The notes beneath the pieces were generated by a model. It did no database searches. It saw only the letters and a program-made list of their open reading frames with translations, and was not told the DNA's origin. The position numbers and the translations under genes are program-made. Positions 10,539-21,891 of a DNA stretch of 64,000 nt are shown here, piece after piece (positions within the stretch are counted from its first letter, which is position 1; each line of letters opens with the position of its first letter). The stretch covers positions 1,860,001 through 1,924,000 of the forward strand of contig JAVFKD010000016.1 of the NCBI GenBank assembly GCA_036429605.1, read 5' to 3'. This stretch comes from Cladobotryum mycophilum (taxonomy: Eukaryota > Ascomycota > Sordariomycetes > Hypocreales > Hypocreaceae).

Positions 10539-12966
10539 ATGGGTTACACAGAGGTTGACCAGTTGGCCATCAACACCATCCGCTTGCTCGCGGTATGTTT
10601 CCTTCTACCCCGCCATTGCCCCTCCATAACAACCCCGACGGCGATTGGTAGCGATTGCTTAGCCAAATGAATTGAAGAAACATGGCATGCAAGAAAATGA
10701 GACTGACGAGAATTGCCATCTTAGGTTGATGCGACCTTCAAGAGCAACTCGGGACACCCTGGTGCTCCTATGTAAGTGGCCTACAGACTTATACCGACCA
10801 CTCCGCTGAAGCCGGGAGCTGACAATGAGCCTACAGGGGCATGGCTCCCGTTGCCCACGTTCTCTGGGACAAGTTCTTGAAGTTCAACCCCAAGAATCCC
10901 AAGTGGTTGAACCGCGATCGATTCGTTCTCTCGTGAGTTATAAATTTTATCCCGAATGATCCGAAACAGCAACTAACCTGCCTCCCTTCACAGCAACGGT
11001 CACGGTTGCATGCTTCAGTATGCCCTCCTCCACCTCTTCGGCTTCCCCCTCTCCATTGATGACCTCAAGGCCTTCCGAGTAAGTTTCCATGGTATCAAGC
11101 CAATCGAGACCAATCTAATCTTCTGATTATAGACCGTCGACAGCATCACCCCCGGTCACCCCGAGGCCCACGACACCCCCGGAATCGAGGTTACCACTGG
11201 CCCTCTTGGTCAGGGTATCAGCAACGCTGTTGGTCTGGCCATTGCCCAGGCTCACACTGCTGCCGTCTTCAACAAGCCCGGCTTTGAACTTGTCAACAAC
11301 TACACATATTGCTTCCTCGGCGATGGCTGCTTGATGGAGGGTGTTTCTGGCGAGGCCTCCTCCCTGGCTGGTCACCTCCAGCTCGGCAACCTCATTGCTG
11401 TCTGGGATGACAACCACATCTCCATTGACGGTGACACCAACGTCGCCTTCACCGAGGACGTCGCTAAGCGATACGAGGCCTACGGCTGGCACGTCGTTAC
11501 CGTTGATAACGGTGACCACGATCTCCAGGCTATGGAGGATGCCATTAAGCAGGCCCAGGAGGTCAAGGACAAGCCCTCTCTGATCAAGCTCCGAACCACC
11601 ATTGGTTTCGGTTCTCTCCAGGAGGGCACCCACGGTGTCCACGGCTCTCCTCTCAAGGCCGATGATATTAAGCAGCTCAAGGAGAAGTTCGGCTTCAACC
11701 CTGCCGAGACCTTTGTTGTCCCCAAGCAGGTCCAGGAGCTTTACGGCAAGCACTCCACCGAAGGCGCTGCTCGCGAGGACGAGTGGAACAAGCTTTTCGC
11801 CAAGTACAAGGAGAGCTTCCCCAAGGAGCATGCCGACCTCACTCGACGATTGACCGGTGACCTTCCCGAGGGCTGGGAGAAGAACCTCCCCGTCTACACC
11901 ACCTCCGATCCCGCTATTGCCAGCCGTAAGCTCTCCGAGACCGTCCTCAGCAAGATTGAAGAGGCTCTTCCCGAGCTCGTCGGTGGCTCTGCCGATTTGA
12001 CCGGCTCCAACTTGACCCGTTGGAAGAGCGCCGTCGACTTCCAGCCCAAGTCTACTGGCCTTGGTGACTACTCTGGACGATACATCCGATACGGTGTCCG
12101 TGAGCACGCCATGGGTGCCATCATGAACGGTTTGGCCGCATACGGAACCATCATTCCTTACTCTGGTACTTTCCTCAACTTCGTCTCCTATGCTGCCGGT
12201 GCCGTCCGTCTGTCTGCCCTGTCCCAGGTTCGTCTCATCTGGGTTGCCACCCACGACTCCATCGGTCTTGGTGAGGACGGCCCTACCCACCAGCCTATTG
12301 AGACTTTGGCTCACTTCCGTGCCCTCCCCAACCTCATGGTCTGGCGTCCTGCCGACGGTAACGAGACCAGCGCTGCTTACTACGTTTCCCTGACCTCCAA
12401 GCACACCCCCAGCATTGTCGCTCTGTCTCGTCAGAACTTGCCCCAGCTTGAGGGTTCCACCATTGAGAGAGCCTCCAAGGGTGGTTACGTCCTGCACGAG
12501 GTTGAGGGTGCCAACGTCACTCTTGTTTCCACTGGTTCCGAAGTTTCCATCTGCGTGGATGCCGCCAAGGAGCTCCAGGAGAAGCACAACATCAAGGCCC
12601 GTATCGTCTCCATTCCTTGCTTCGAGGTCTTCGACACCCAGTCCAAGGAGTACAGACTCTCTGTTCTCCCCGATGGTATCCCATCTCTGTCCGTTGAGGT
12701 CATGAGCACCATGGGCTGGGAGCGATACACTCACGAGCAGTTTGGTCTCAACCGCTTCGGTGCCTCTGGTGCCTACAAGGATGTCTACAAGGCAAGTTTT
12801 TCTTTCACCATTTCGCCCACCATATTTACATGACTAACAATTGCTATAGAAGTTCGAGTTCACCCCCGAGGGCATTTCCAAGCGTGCCATTGCCACCATC
12901 GACTTCTGGAAGGATGTCCCCAACATCCGCTCCCCTATCAACCGTGCCTTCCAGCAGATCATCTAA
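10539..12966 (+). CDS. TKL1: Transketolase
   Basis: Transfers two-carbon ketol units between sugar phosphates in the non-oxidative pentose phosphate pathway, using thiamine diphosphate and Mg2+ in the cytosol. Exons are 10539-10592, 10725-10771, 10837-10932, 10994-11078, 11133-12791 and 12850-12966; they sum to 2,058 nt and 685 residues, the usual fungal length. Visible motifs are KSNSGHPGAPMGMAP near the N-terminus, the diphosphate-binding segment from GDGCLMEG (about residue 157) to the conserved Asn in DDNHISIDG, and the pyrimidine-domain stretch GVREHAMGAIMNGLA. The last intron (12792-12849) starts with GCAAGT, not GT: only a GC-AG splice joins the codons for VYK to KFEFTPEG in frame. Codon use is strongly biased to C-ending codons, as in highly expressed genes, which explains the long open antisense frame. 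Five introns, four of them clustered at the 5' end. Identification is secure. Confidence 0.97.
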
Positions 12967-13350
12967 TTTCGAGTTACAAAGTGTGGGATAAGAGAATAAA
13001 AGGGAAAATATGGAGTAGCGATGGATTCTGGGACATGTGATTTCAACGATGAGATGACTCAATTTAAAAAAAGAATTATTGATCAATAAGTCGTCATTGT
13101 GCCAAATGCTAATTACCTGTCGATATCCGTGACTTGATGTGTATGCCCTGTACTCCACGCTCATGAATAATCCATTATGCTTTTCCTTCTCATACAGAGG
13201 CACTCCGGTTCGGCCCTAGCGAGGCGGACCTTCCGAGTATACCATGTTGTAATATTACTAGCACGATTTCATCATGTCTCGTCGACGTTTTTTTGCCTCT
13301 TGTTTGAGGCTTAGCTCGGTTTATGTGTATGCATGCGAATATCGACGCCT
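12967..13350. other. Convergent intergenic region, transketolase / hypothetical gene
   Basis: 384 bp between two converging genes. It should hold both 3' UTRs; an AATAAA-like hexamer occurs near 12994. No gene is seen. Confidence 0.5.
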
Positions 13351-13827
13351 TTATTCTGGTGTATCGGTGCCGTCTCCGCCTCGATCCATTCCTTGGGCGA
13401 CCCACTCTTTTTGAAACTCTTTGCCAACTCTTTCCAGCCTTGCGGCCGCACGTCTTGCTTCCCTGGCTTCTTCAGGAGAGCCTGCGACGACAACGCTAAC
13501 GAGCGCCGGGACTCCATCATCGAGTCGCCCGTCGTCGTCCTTGCCGGGTTCTGGATCTGAGCTGGCACCGCTGCCTCCGCCAGACTCGCGAGGATCGAGG
13601 AAGGACTGTAGGACGACGGCTCCGGAGTCTGGGTATTCGACCATGATGCGCTGGGGCTTGCCGAGGTTGGCTCGCTGGACGGCGGTTTGGGAGGTGATGG
13701 CGCTGGAGGTGAGAGATGTGAGAGACTCGAGGTGGGTGCGCGACGAGGACGAGGTGATTAGAGGCGTGAGGGAGAGGTCTGTGAGGTGGAGGGAGAGGTT
13801 TGGATGTTGAGACGGCAGGCTGGCCAT
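13351..13827 (-). CDS. Conserved-looking hypothetical protein
   Basis: About 158 residues from the ATG at 13827 (MASLPSQHPN). The frame is open upstream to 13983, but the extra part is leucine-rich translation of a purine/pyrimidine-skewed leader and I regard it as 5' UTR. The middle reads as a real globular core (GKPQRIMVEYPDSGAVVLQ), followed by a low-complexity Gly/Ser/Asp linker and an amphipathic Arg/Ala/Glu helix (EEAREARRAAARLERVGKEF) near the C-terminus. A short strand-rich core plus a C-terminal helix would suit a small complex subunit such as a roadblock-type adaptor, but I cannot assign a family. There is no signal peptide or membrane segment with the chosen start. The evidence is the open frame and protein-like composition only; the gene is probable, not proven. 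Confidence 0.55.
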   Translation of the reverse strand: MASLPSQHPNLSLHLTDLSLTPLITSSSSRTHLESLTSLTSSAITSQTAVQRANLGKPQRIMVEYPDSGAVVLQSFLDPRESGGGSGASSDPEPGKDDDGRLDDGVPALVSVVVAGSPEEAREARRAAARLERVGKEFQKEWVAQGMDRGGDGTDTPE

Positions 13828-16159
13828 GATGGCTAGGAGGAGGAGGAGGAGGGGGGATAAGAAGATGAGAAGAGTATGTAGATGGATGGTTTCAGTTGTT
13901 GCAGTTGTAGATAAGAGTTTGCAAAGGCAATTGAAGCTCTTTGAACAGAGAAGAATTAACAGAAAGTATATAGAAAGAAACAAGTAAAAGAAAAAGATTT
14001 AAGCGAGAGAAGAAGGGGGGTAGAAGGGGGTTATGAGATGGGGAATTTGGAGAGAAGAGCAATGGGATTGCCTTTTGATCACAACAAGTAGAGAGAGGTC
14101 AGGTTCCGATAGGGAAAATGGGGTAAGCTTCAGTGGGTTTCATGGATGGGGAGGGGGAGACCCCGCTGAAGCTCCCCCTCACCCCGCCCTTTTTGGGGCC
14201 CTTTTAGGTGCAGGTTGGCCTTGCTGGCGCGAGCGGTGGGGGGAGGAATAAGGAATAGGTACACGATTGAGTTGTAACGGTTCCAATGATAGCTGGAGGA
14301 AGAGTTAGCCGCAGCTGGGTTGCAGACCGCATATCTATTCATACGCTGATATGAATGATAAGGAATAAAAGAAGAATTGTGTCTTTTTAGAATGATGTAG
14401 ACACTAAAGAAATGAAGTGTATGTGACTTGATTTTAATGCGCTATTTTATACGAATTTCTATCGTAATTGAGGGATGGACCATCACATGGATAATGATCA
14501 AAAAGTACCCTACCAACTGAAAGAGTAGCAGTACCTGGCCCAATTTTGGGGATGGTAGGCGCTGGAACGCTGCAAGGAACGACGTCACGATATCGATCGA
14601 AGCCCATCGTAAAGAGAAGGTCACTAAAAGCCCCCCCCAAGCGTCAATTTTTTAATGTCGCGTTTCCTCCCCCTCCCCATTGGAGCTTTGACTGCTACAT
14701 AACCAAGCGAGAAGCGATAGAGAAGAAAAAAGGAACAAATTGCTACCTCTGTTTTTTTCTTCTTCCTCAAGCGATGCTACCTGAACGAGATAGCGAATTG
14801 TTATTTGCTCACTTGATTCAATAGAGGCAAGTTTTTTCTTTCTATTTTTGGCAAGGGGAGGGCGCTTTTGTTGGTTCCGCGGATCTGCTGAGTTGGCGGT
14901 TAAGGATGGCGAAAAAGAGGTGTTGGAAGACACAACTTTTTTTAGGGGGGTGGTGTCTAACAGAGAGAGACATGCATGTTCAGGCCCTCCTGTAGCAATA
15001 GTTTTTTTGAGGCTACTGACCGTTTTTGTGATTGATGGCGTTTGTTCTTGGATGAGCTGTTGCGTAAGGCGCGTGGCATCACCATTGGTTGGTCTAGAAA
15101 GAATGGGTAGGTACCTAGGTTGGAGAAAGAAATACACTGCTAGTCGGCAAACAGTTCTGGAAATACATATCAACTTCATATCAAATTCCCTCTATTTCTA
15201 GTTCTTTTTCCAACTATTCTTGGCTGCCAAAACTCTCTGTCAATTTTTCGTATGCTCTCTTGTCAGCATTGTAGGTAGATGCATGTCTTGAAGTTGCTGA
15301 CTTGATTCACAACATGACATTCCTTATTGCTCTCAAAACAGAAGTGATTGACCTGAACTCAGCAAAAAAAGGAGCTGAAACTACTCCGTGCCTCGCAATT
15401 GAAAAAGCATGTAGTGGCAAGTCTTCCGTTTTCTCAGGTCATCTCCATCCGACGGGCGTTGACGCCTTTCGAATTAGGCGTTGTGCATTTTTTAGTCAAT
15501 GCCCGCTTGGCTATTCTTGATGTGATGCCTCGTGTTGGCACACTGGAATGTCTCATCATGCAGCTGAACGATTATGAGGCATTGCTGAGACCACTCATCC
15601 ATTGCCTTTGCCTCTTTTTCTTCTTCTCAATATTTCGAGAATTCTCCCTATTTGATGACCACACACACAGTAGCCCAAAAGGTAAGCATTCGATTCGAAA
15701 AAAATAAAGAACGAACAAACCAATTCCCTTTTTCCGAATGTCCGAACCGCCAGCTATTAGATTGCATTTAATTTTATAAGCCTGGCCACTCAATTGCCTC
15801 AATCGGCTGGCTTGCATGGCGCTTATCCCAGAAAGCGTATGCTTTCGCGGACGAGATGATTCTCCGTATTCCGAGGCTTATGTAATCTCACCTTCGTGCC
15901 AGAGTGTTACGGAGGTAGCAAAACCTTACCACCCAACCAGGCGCCTGCTCTAGTCAGACAGCAGCACCTTGACCACCACAACACCAACTTTCCACACAAA
16001 CACTTCCCCATCAACACCGACCATCGACGACCCATCACCGAGGACTTGTTCTGTTTTCGCACATCCGCTTCGCACAGCCTCTTCTCGAGACCACAAGCTC
16101 CGTCTCCTCTTTTTACTTCCCTCCACACATACACACACATACAACCCATTACCGACAAA
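13828..16159. other. Intergenic region upstream of the hypothetical gene and of the V-ATPase proteolipid
   Basis: 2.3 kb between divergently transcribed genes. A minus-strand open stretch at 14652-15179 (175 codons) has no domain and is basic and low in complexity; I do not call it a gene. 15960-16159 is C/A-rich with many CACA and CCATC blocks and is most likely the promoter and leader of the proteolipid gene. Confidence 0.45.
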
Positions 16160-17041
16160 ATGCCTACCGAACTTTGGTACGTCAGCGCGTTTGCCCCCTT
16201 AGCGTTCCCTCCCTTGGAGCTCGGGAAAAGCATCAATTCGAGCTCCAAACATCATCGCAAACTCCCCCGATCTGTCCCTCCTCATCACCATCATCCGTTT
16301 TTGAGGGGTTGAAGCTAACCATATCATGTTTTTAGCCCCGTCTACGCGGTTAGTTTTTTGTCCCTACCCAACGACGTCACCGAAATTACCCGCTTTGGGC
16401 GGCATAAACATTCATAAAAAAACATCCATCAACGATAAGCGATGCTAACTCTCGTTTCGTCTAGCCCTTCTTCGGTGCCATGGGCTGCACCTGCGCCATT
16501 GTCTTCACCTGCTTGGGTGCCTCGTACGGTACCGCCAAGTCTGGTGTCGGCATTGCTGCCATGGGTGTCCTCCGCCCTGATCTCATCGTCAAGAGTGAGC
16601 GAAAGCCATTTCATCTCTGCTCCCCTCGATCCATTGCTAATTGCCATCAGACATTGTCCCCGTTATCATGGCTGGTATCATTGGTATCTACGGTCTCGTC
16701 GTTTCCGTCTTGATTTCCGATGGCTTGACACAGGAGCTCCCTCTCTACACCGGTTTCATTCAGTTCGGTGCTGGTCTCTCCGTCGGTCTTGCTGGTCTTG
16801 CTGCTGGTTTCGCCATTGGTATTGTTGGTGATGCTGGTGTCCGTGGAACTGCCCAACAGCCTCGTCTCTTTGTCGGAATGATTCTGATTCTCATTTTCGC
16901 CGAAGTCTTGGGTAAGTTTTGGCGTTGAATCTTAAGAAAACATGAAAGTGATTGATGGCTAACTGGCGTCCAGGTCTGTACGGTCTCATTGTTGCTCTGC
17001 TCATGAACTCAAAAGCCACCCAGGACGTCTCCTGCCAATAA
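16160..17041 (+). CDS. VMA3: V-type H+-ATPase 16 kDa proteolipid subunit c
   Basis: This is the rotor-ring subunit of the vacuolar proton pump, a four-helix membrane protein that carries protons across the vacuolar membrane. Exons are 16160-16176 (17 nt), 16336-16348 (a 13-nt microexon), 16465-16594, 16651-16911 and 16974-17041; together 489 nt and 162 residues, the normal length. The microexon supplies the residues between MPTEL and PFFGAM, joining as CPVYA. Four hydrophobic helices are visible; the proton-binding glutamate is in the last one (LIFAEVLGLYGL), and glycine-rich GAGLSVGLAGLAAGFAIG marks helix 3. The sequence matches subunit c (Vma3), not the longer c'' subunit. Donors GTACGT, GTTAGT, GTGAGC and GTAAGT all pair with YAG acceptors. 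It converges on ERG4, about 1 kb away. Confidence 0.96.
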
Positions 17042-18042
17042 ATTCAATGACGACACGGTTGCTCGGGGGAAACTGGCTTGACAATTTGTATTACATGCAG
17101 TAGTCGTTACCCTCTGTGCATACATGAACATGAATCTGGGCAGCAACGACATTAATTAACGCTCAGAATTATATGGAAACGCTGGATGGAGCTTATGTTG
17201 GGATGGCGAATCATGATTTCATCCATGACACGGGCCTGGTAATCACATGGAAGGTTGGCCGTATATGTACACTAGTGACGAGATTCGTTTGGTCTTGAGA
17301 GAGATGTTTATCATAGACGGTGAAGGGGTGAAGAATCTAGTGTAAGGGGTCGTTCGAATTTATCTCTCATTGTCTATATCTTTGCCTACCTTTGTGACGG
17401 ACTTGGGGCGCGTCGTTTATTAACAGGCCGTCTAGAGATGATTGACTTGCCGCGATCGAAAGTTTACAACCACCCAGTACCCAGTACCATACGTTGATAT
17501 TTCGACATATCAAGATGTAGTTGCTCGACAACTTGAAAGTTCCCCGGACAACCAATTGCACTGCTAGCAAGTACTCAAGTACCTTTTTGGTGATGCGTTG
17601 AGGATATTTGTAGCTTTGATAGGTTAGTAGGGTACACATTGAACGCTGCACCAAACAACCCAAAACAAGGCATCGAAAACCATCCATGGATATTCATAGC
17701 CAATAACTTTCTTCATATTCATGCCGCTGTTTTATGCGTCTTTTTACCAAAAAAAAAACGACTGATTATTGTACACTTAGAACAGACATTAATGAGGTAC
17801 CCTATTTAGTAACACAACCAACTCTCATTTTCACTTAGGTAGTCCCAGCCGTGCGTTTTTTCTTCTTCTTCTTCTCCTCCTTGTCCCTTGATGATTTCTT
17901 CATTGATCCATGAACAACGATCCCAGTTTTTACCCTCCCAAACTCCCGAACCCTTTTGAGATCAACTAATATGTACGGGAGAAAAAGGATGCAGCTCCGT
18001 GTTTGTAACGTTGAGTTGGCATACAGAGAATTGCCATCCATC
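17042..18042. other. Convergent intergenic region, V-ATPase proteolipid / ERG4
   Basis: 1.0 kb between converging genes, holding their 3' UTRs. I see no gene. A minus-strand frame at 17367-17687 has no recognisable content. Confidence 0.45.
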
Positions 18043-20094
18043 TTAGAACACGTACTGAAAAAGAAGAAAAAAGTGTTAATGCCGAGTATGATGGAGAGGT
18101 AGGACTGAGTAAACTTACAGGAATGAAGAGGTAGGGAACCTGCCTTTCGTACTCCAACCAAGCCTCACCGTACTTCTTGCGGCATCGGTGAATGTCTCGG
18201 GAAGCACGGTGAGCAATCATGCAGACGAAGAAGACAGGGTAGAACCAAGGGAAGGGGCTCCTATGAGTAAAATATTAGCACATGTGATTGAACGATTTTC
18301 TCACTTCAACTTACTCATAGCCGGTAACAAGAGCCCATGAAACAGCAAACCAGACATCGGCGGAGTAGTGGATCTTTCGGGCGTACCCGTACCAGCCGTC
18401 GATGAGAATGGTGCCCTGAGGAGTTTGGATAGTCTTGGGGTTCTTGACAGTCTGCCATGGGACCTGAGGGAAGGTGTTGCGCCAGACAACCTGGCCCTTC
18501 TCCATGGCACGGAAGCGGTTCTTCTGGCTGTTGCAGCTATCCCAGACCCAGTACCAGAAGAGGTAGGCGCCGTAAAAGGCAACTAGTGCCGCACGGTTCC
18601 AGCGGTAGGTGGCAGGATCGTGGTTGGCAAGGTAGATGGTGCAGTGGCAGTAAGAGAGAGGAACACCAGCCAGGTTCCAGAAGATGAGCATGAACCCCCA
18701 TTTCTCATAGTACATGTCCCTAGATAAAGTTAGCACGTGGTGAATAGTCAAATAGTATAGGTGTCTTACCAGGTAGGAACAATAAGCTCTTCACCCTTGG
18801 CGCAGGCATTGGCGTAGAGGAAATGCGCCATGACCAGGAACCAGACCTCGCCAGAAACATAACCGTACTGTTCGTGCTGACGAGCAGCGGCACCCAAGCT
18901 AAGAATGAGAAGGATGTACCAGGGCATGCGGACCTCGAAGAACATCTTGAAGTCAAGGATGCCAAACATACGAGGGTTAAGTTCAGCCCCCATGAAGAAG
19001 TCATAAACAAAGTGGCCAGTCATACGATGATGCTGGCCTCTCCAGATGGCAGAGAAGTAGGCAACAACACTGACAATGAATCCACTGAAGATGGCGACTG
19101 ATAAGAGAGGGCCGAACTCGTCAAGAGCGGTTTGGAGAGGCCAAATACCAGAGAAATGCAGACCTGCGAGAGCTGCGAGGGTGGTGTACAAGCTCACGTA
19201 GGCGTTGCAGAAGTAACGGAGTTGCTTGCCGCCCTCATGAGGCAAAGGCTTGCCGTAGGCCCAGACACCAGGAAGCAGACAGTAGAATGCACCCATAACA
19301 ACGAGATATGACCAGTACCAGATCCACGCCTTGGCATGGGGGAATGCACCAGTGTAGACGAGGTTGAAAAGGTGGGAGGCAAAGTCGCCCCAGGTCTGGC
19401 CAGGAGTGCGGTATGGGAACTTGCCATCGTAGTACGTAGCACCAACCCACATGTACCACATCAGAATGGGGAAGAAGAGCATCATGGCTCCGGTGCCAAA
19501 AGAGCCTCCGAATTCAAACTCGCCAGAGTAGTCAATCTTGGGATCCTGACCAGGCTTCCAGCCGTCAATCAATTGTGAATGCTCCTCAGACTTCTCGGTG
19601 GAAGCAGCCGCCTGGGTGGGTGGCGTAGCATCCGACAAGCCATTGGTGGCCTTGTGAGTGTTGCTGTCGCCATTGATAACGGGCTTGACGTCCGTCTCGT
19701 CGTCGTCTAGGTTCTCGGTAAACTTGGCGGTACGGCGACGAGGAGTTCTGCCGCGGTTTGAGGTAGTAGTCTCAGCGACGGAGCCTGAATCGGTTTCGAC
19801 ATCCGACGCCTCGGGATGAAGCGAGCCTTGACGGCGACGAGACGATCGCCGCACTGCTGAGGGTGTTTCAATCATACCGTCGAAGAGTTCCTTCTTCCTA
19901 ATGAATAAAGGTATTAGCATAACTACCTATGAACGGGGGGCCATGTGCCTCCCAAGCCAAAGCCAAAGCTCCCATGACCAAATTCATGGACCAACACGTA
20001 CGTGCTCCGGTAACTGCAAGTACAAGCATGCAAACAGTGACAGGGTTTCATCTACTTACTTGGGAGTCTGCCGTAGCGAATATCTCGACGACAT
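18043..20094 (-). CDS. ERG4: Delta(24(24(1)))-sterol reductase, last step of ergosterol synthesis
   Basis: Reduces the C24(28) double bond of ergostatetraenol with NADPH to give ergosterol in the ER membrane. Exons (minus strand) are 20094-20060, 19897-18770, 18719-18315, 18260-18119 and 18054-18043; they sum to 1,722 nt and 573 residues. The first exon encodes MSSRYSLRQTPK and is joined by a 162-bp intron to KKELFDGMIETP. The last exon is only 12 nt (Y-V-F-stop). Several membrane segments are present, and the C-terminus carries the sterol-reductase signature GYARKIHYSADVWFAVSWAL followed by HRASRDIHRCRKKYG, shared with ERG24 and lamin-B-receptor-type reductases. The N-terminal 110 residues are charged and probably cytosolic. 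The length and the HYSADVWFA motif favour ERG4 over ERG24. Confidence 0.95.
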
Positions 20095-21891
20095 GTTGGC
20101 CAATGTGTCCCCAGTCGGGAGAATGGACCGCTTTATACTCGTCCGCTCAGCGAAGATTGTACGAGAAAAGAGAAAGATAGTGCTAGCACATTTGTGTGCA
20201 ATTGAAACGACCGGGATAGCGATACGAAATATTAGACGGAGGGTCGTTTAAGCCCACGAGCCACAATTACTCCGCGTACCTGAGAAAGCGGTGGAAGCAT
20301 ATGTAAGGTGTGGATGGAGTATTATGCGAGAAGAAGCAAAGCAAAGCGGCCGGTCGCGAGCTGTGTGAGCTTTTCTGGTAACCGTGGTGTTACGCCATTG
20401 GGCGGGCGCGCCAGGGGGGACGTGGGATTGTTGACCCTGGCAGGGGGGTCGAGTGGGTGGATTTGATGTCAATGTACCTTTGCTAATACGTGACTAGTGA
20501 TTGGTACTTGTAGAGCAAATCAAACGGACAGTTGAACGCAGCGACAACAAGATCTGCTAATTTAAGGGAGCATCATTATTTGTATTACTACTACGGAGTA
20601 TACGCGTATTATTTATTCTCATTAAATATTACAAGCAATACCTCCTTGTGTCCATTTCCAGGCATTAGATAGCGTATTCGTGATTCGTACTCTTGATCGT
20701 ATGCATGTACTAATATTACGGAGTACTAGGTATTCATACTGAATTAATTAGTGATGGCATCCAATGCGATGCGACAGCGTTCCGGGGCACTATATCTTCA
20801 CATGGCCGCCCATGCCCATTAATAAAGCTTCCTTGCTCCCTGTCACGTTGGCCCTCTGCAGCATCGCTTCCTCAGTGTTACCCCGGATCTTTTCGTCAAA
20901 GACCAATGGCGGAAGCTCTTCAAGTTAATCCGTGAATGACTTGACTGGGAATTTGGTGGCGGCACTGCATGCATCGATCGGTTGTTCGGATGCAGCAGCA
21001 GCAGCAGCAGACCCTTCATATATACTACAACATGGACTGCTTTCTTTATCCATGTATATTGCAAGTAATGGAATTCTTACCTTTATGCTTGACGCATGTC
21101 CAGGTGACCTCCAGGGCTCTCTACCTTTTCCTGCTGGAGCGGTACTGTCCGTTATCTCCCCCTCGGCATCTCCCAGGCTTCCAGGGCAATATAGCGAACA
21201 ATAAGGGGCTTTCCGTTAGCCTTGAGCCCATACTTTGAGCTAACAGCCCCAATACTTGGCTGATGAATGAATGGATCCATGGATCACATTTCACTCCAAC
21301 CCCCCTGTCATCATTTTTAGCAGACCAACGCAGCAGCAGCAGTGATCACTTGCCCATCCACTACTACGAGGTACAAGTAGGTATTGTCGGTCACCCTTTG
21401 CAACTTGTAACTTTGAAGCTTGCAAGCATCCATAGCAACTTCCTTCATCCAGTCGCTCCCCCACGTGAAATAATTCTTGTCGAGGATTTGTTTGAAGTTG
21501 TTTGCAATCTCAACATCACATGCCCCTTTTGACTGACAGACAAGACACACTCCCTACCAACACCTGTCCACCTGCAGCTTCTCTCCATCAAGGATAACGT
21601 CACTGTGGAATCATTCACACACCTCTCCGTTACCATCCCTGGCACTTGTCGCGTGCAACGCTGGTTTGGTTTCAGACGATCATTATCCCACATCTTCTTT
21701 TTTTGCGACTACATGGGAGAAAATCCAGCCTGCAACCATAGTGATATTTTACACCATTCAGAATTGTCTTTTGCTGCTTCAGCATGTTGAATTCTTGATT
21801 TAGGACAGCCCACACTTCCCCAATCATTACCCGCGGCGGGTTTGACGGTTCCTAGAATCGACTTGCAGCTCGAAATCCTACACCATATATC
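20095..21891. other. Divergent intergenic region, ERG4 / phospholipase D
   Basis: 1.8 kb that should hold both promoters. It contains a CAG trinucleotide tract at 20992-21010 and several AT-rich blocks (20560-20760). No gene is supported. Confidence 0.5.
20992..21010. repeat. Short CAG/GCA trinucleotide tract
   Basis: Six GCA units in noncoding DNA between ERG4 and the phospholipase D gene. Confidence 0.8.

Noticed and set aside
11127..12734. 535-codon minus-strand open frame as a gene
   Set aside because: It lies entirely opposite the transketolase exon, has no domain and follows from the sense-strand codon bias.
13828..13983. N-terminal extension of the hypothetical protein with hydrophobic segments
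   Set aside because: The extra residues come from a pyrimidine-rich leader; the ATG at 13827 begins the protein-like part. A signal-anchor cannot be fully excluded.
14652..15179. 175-codon minus-strand open frame as a gene
   Set aside because: Low-complexity basic/serine-rich translation without a domain, in a region of purine and pyrimidine tracts.
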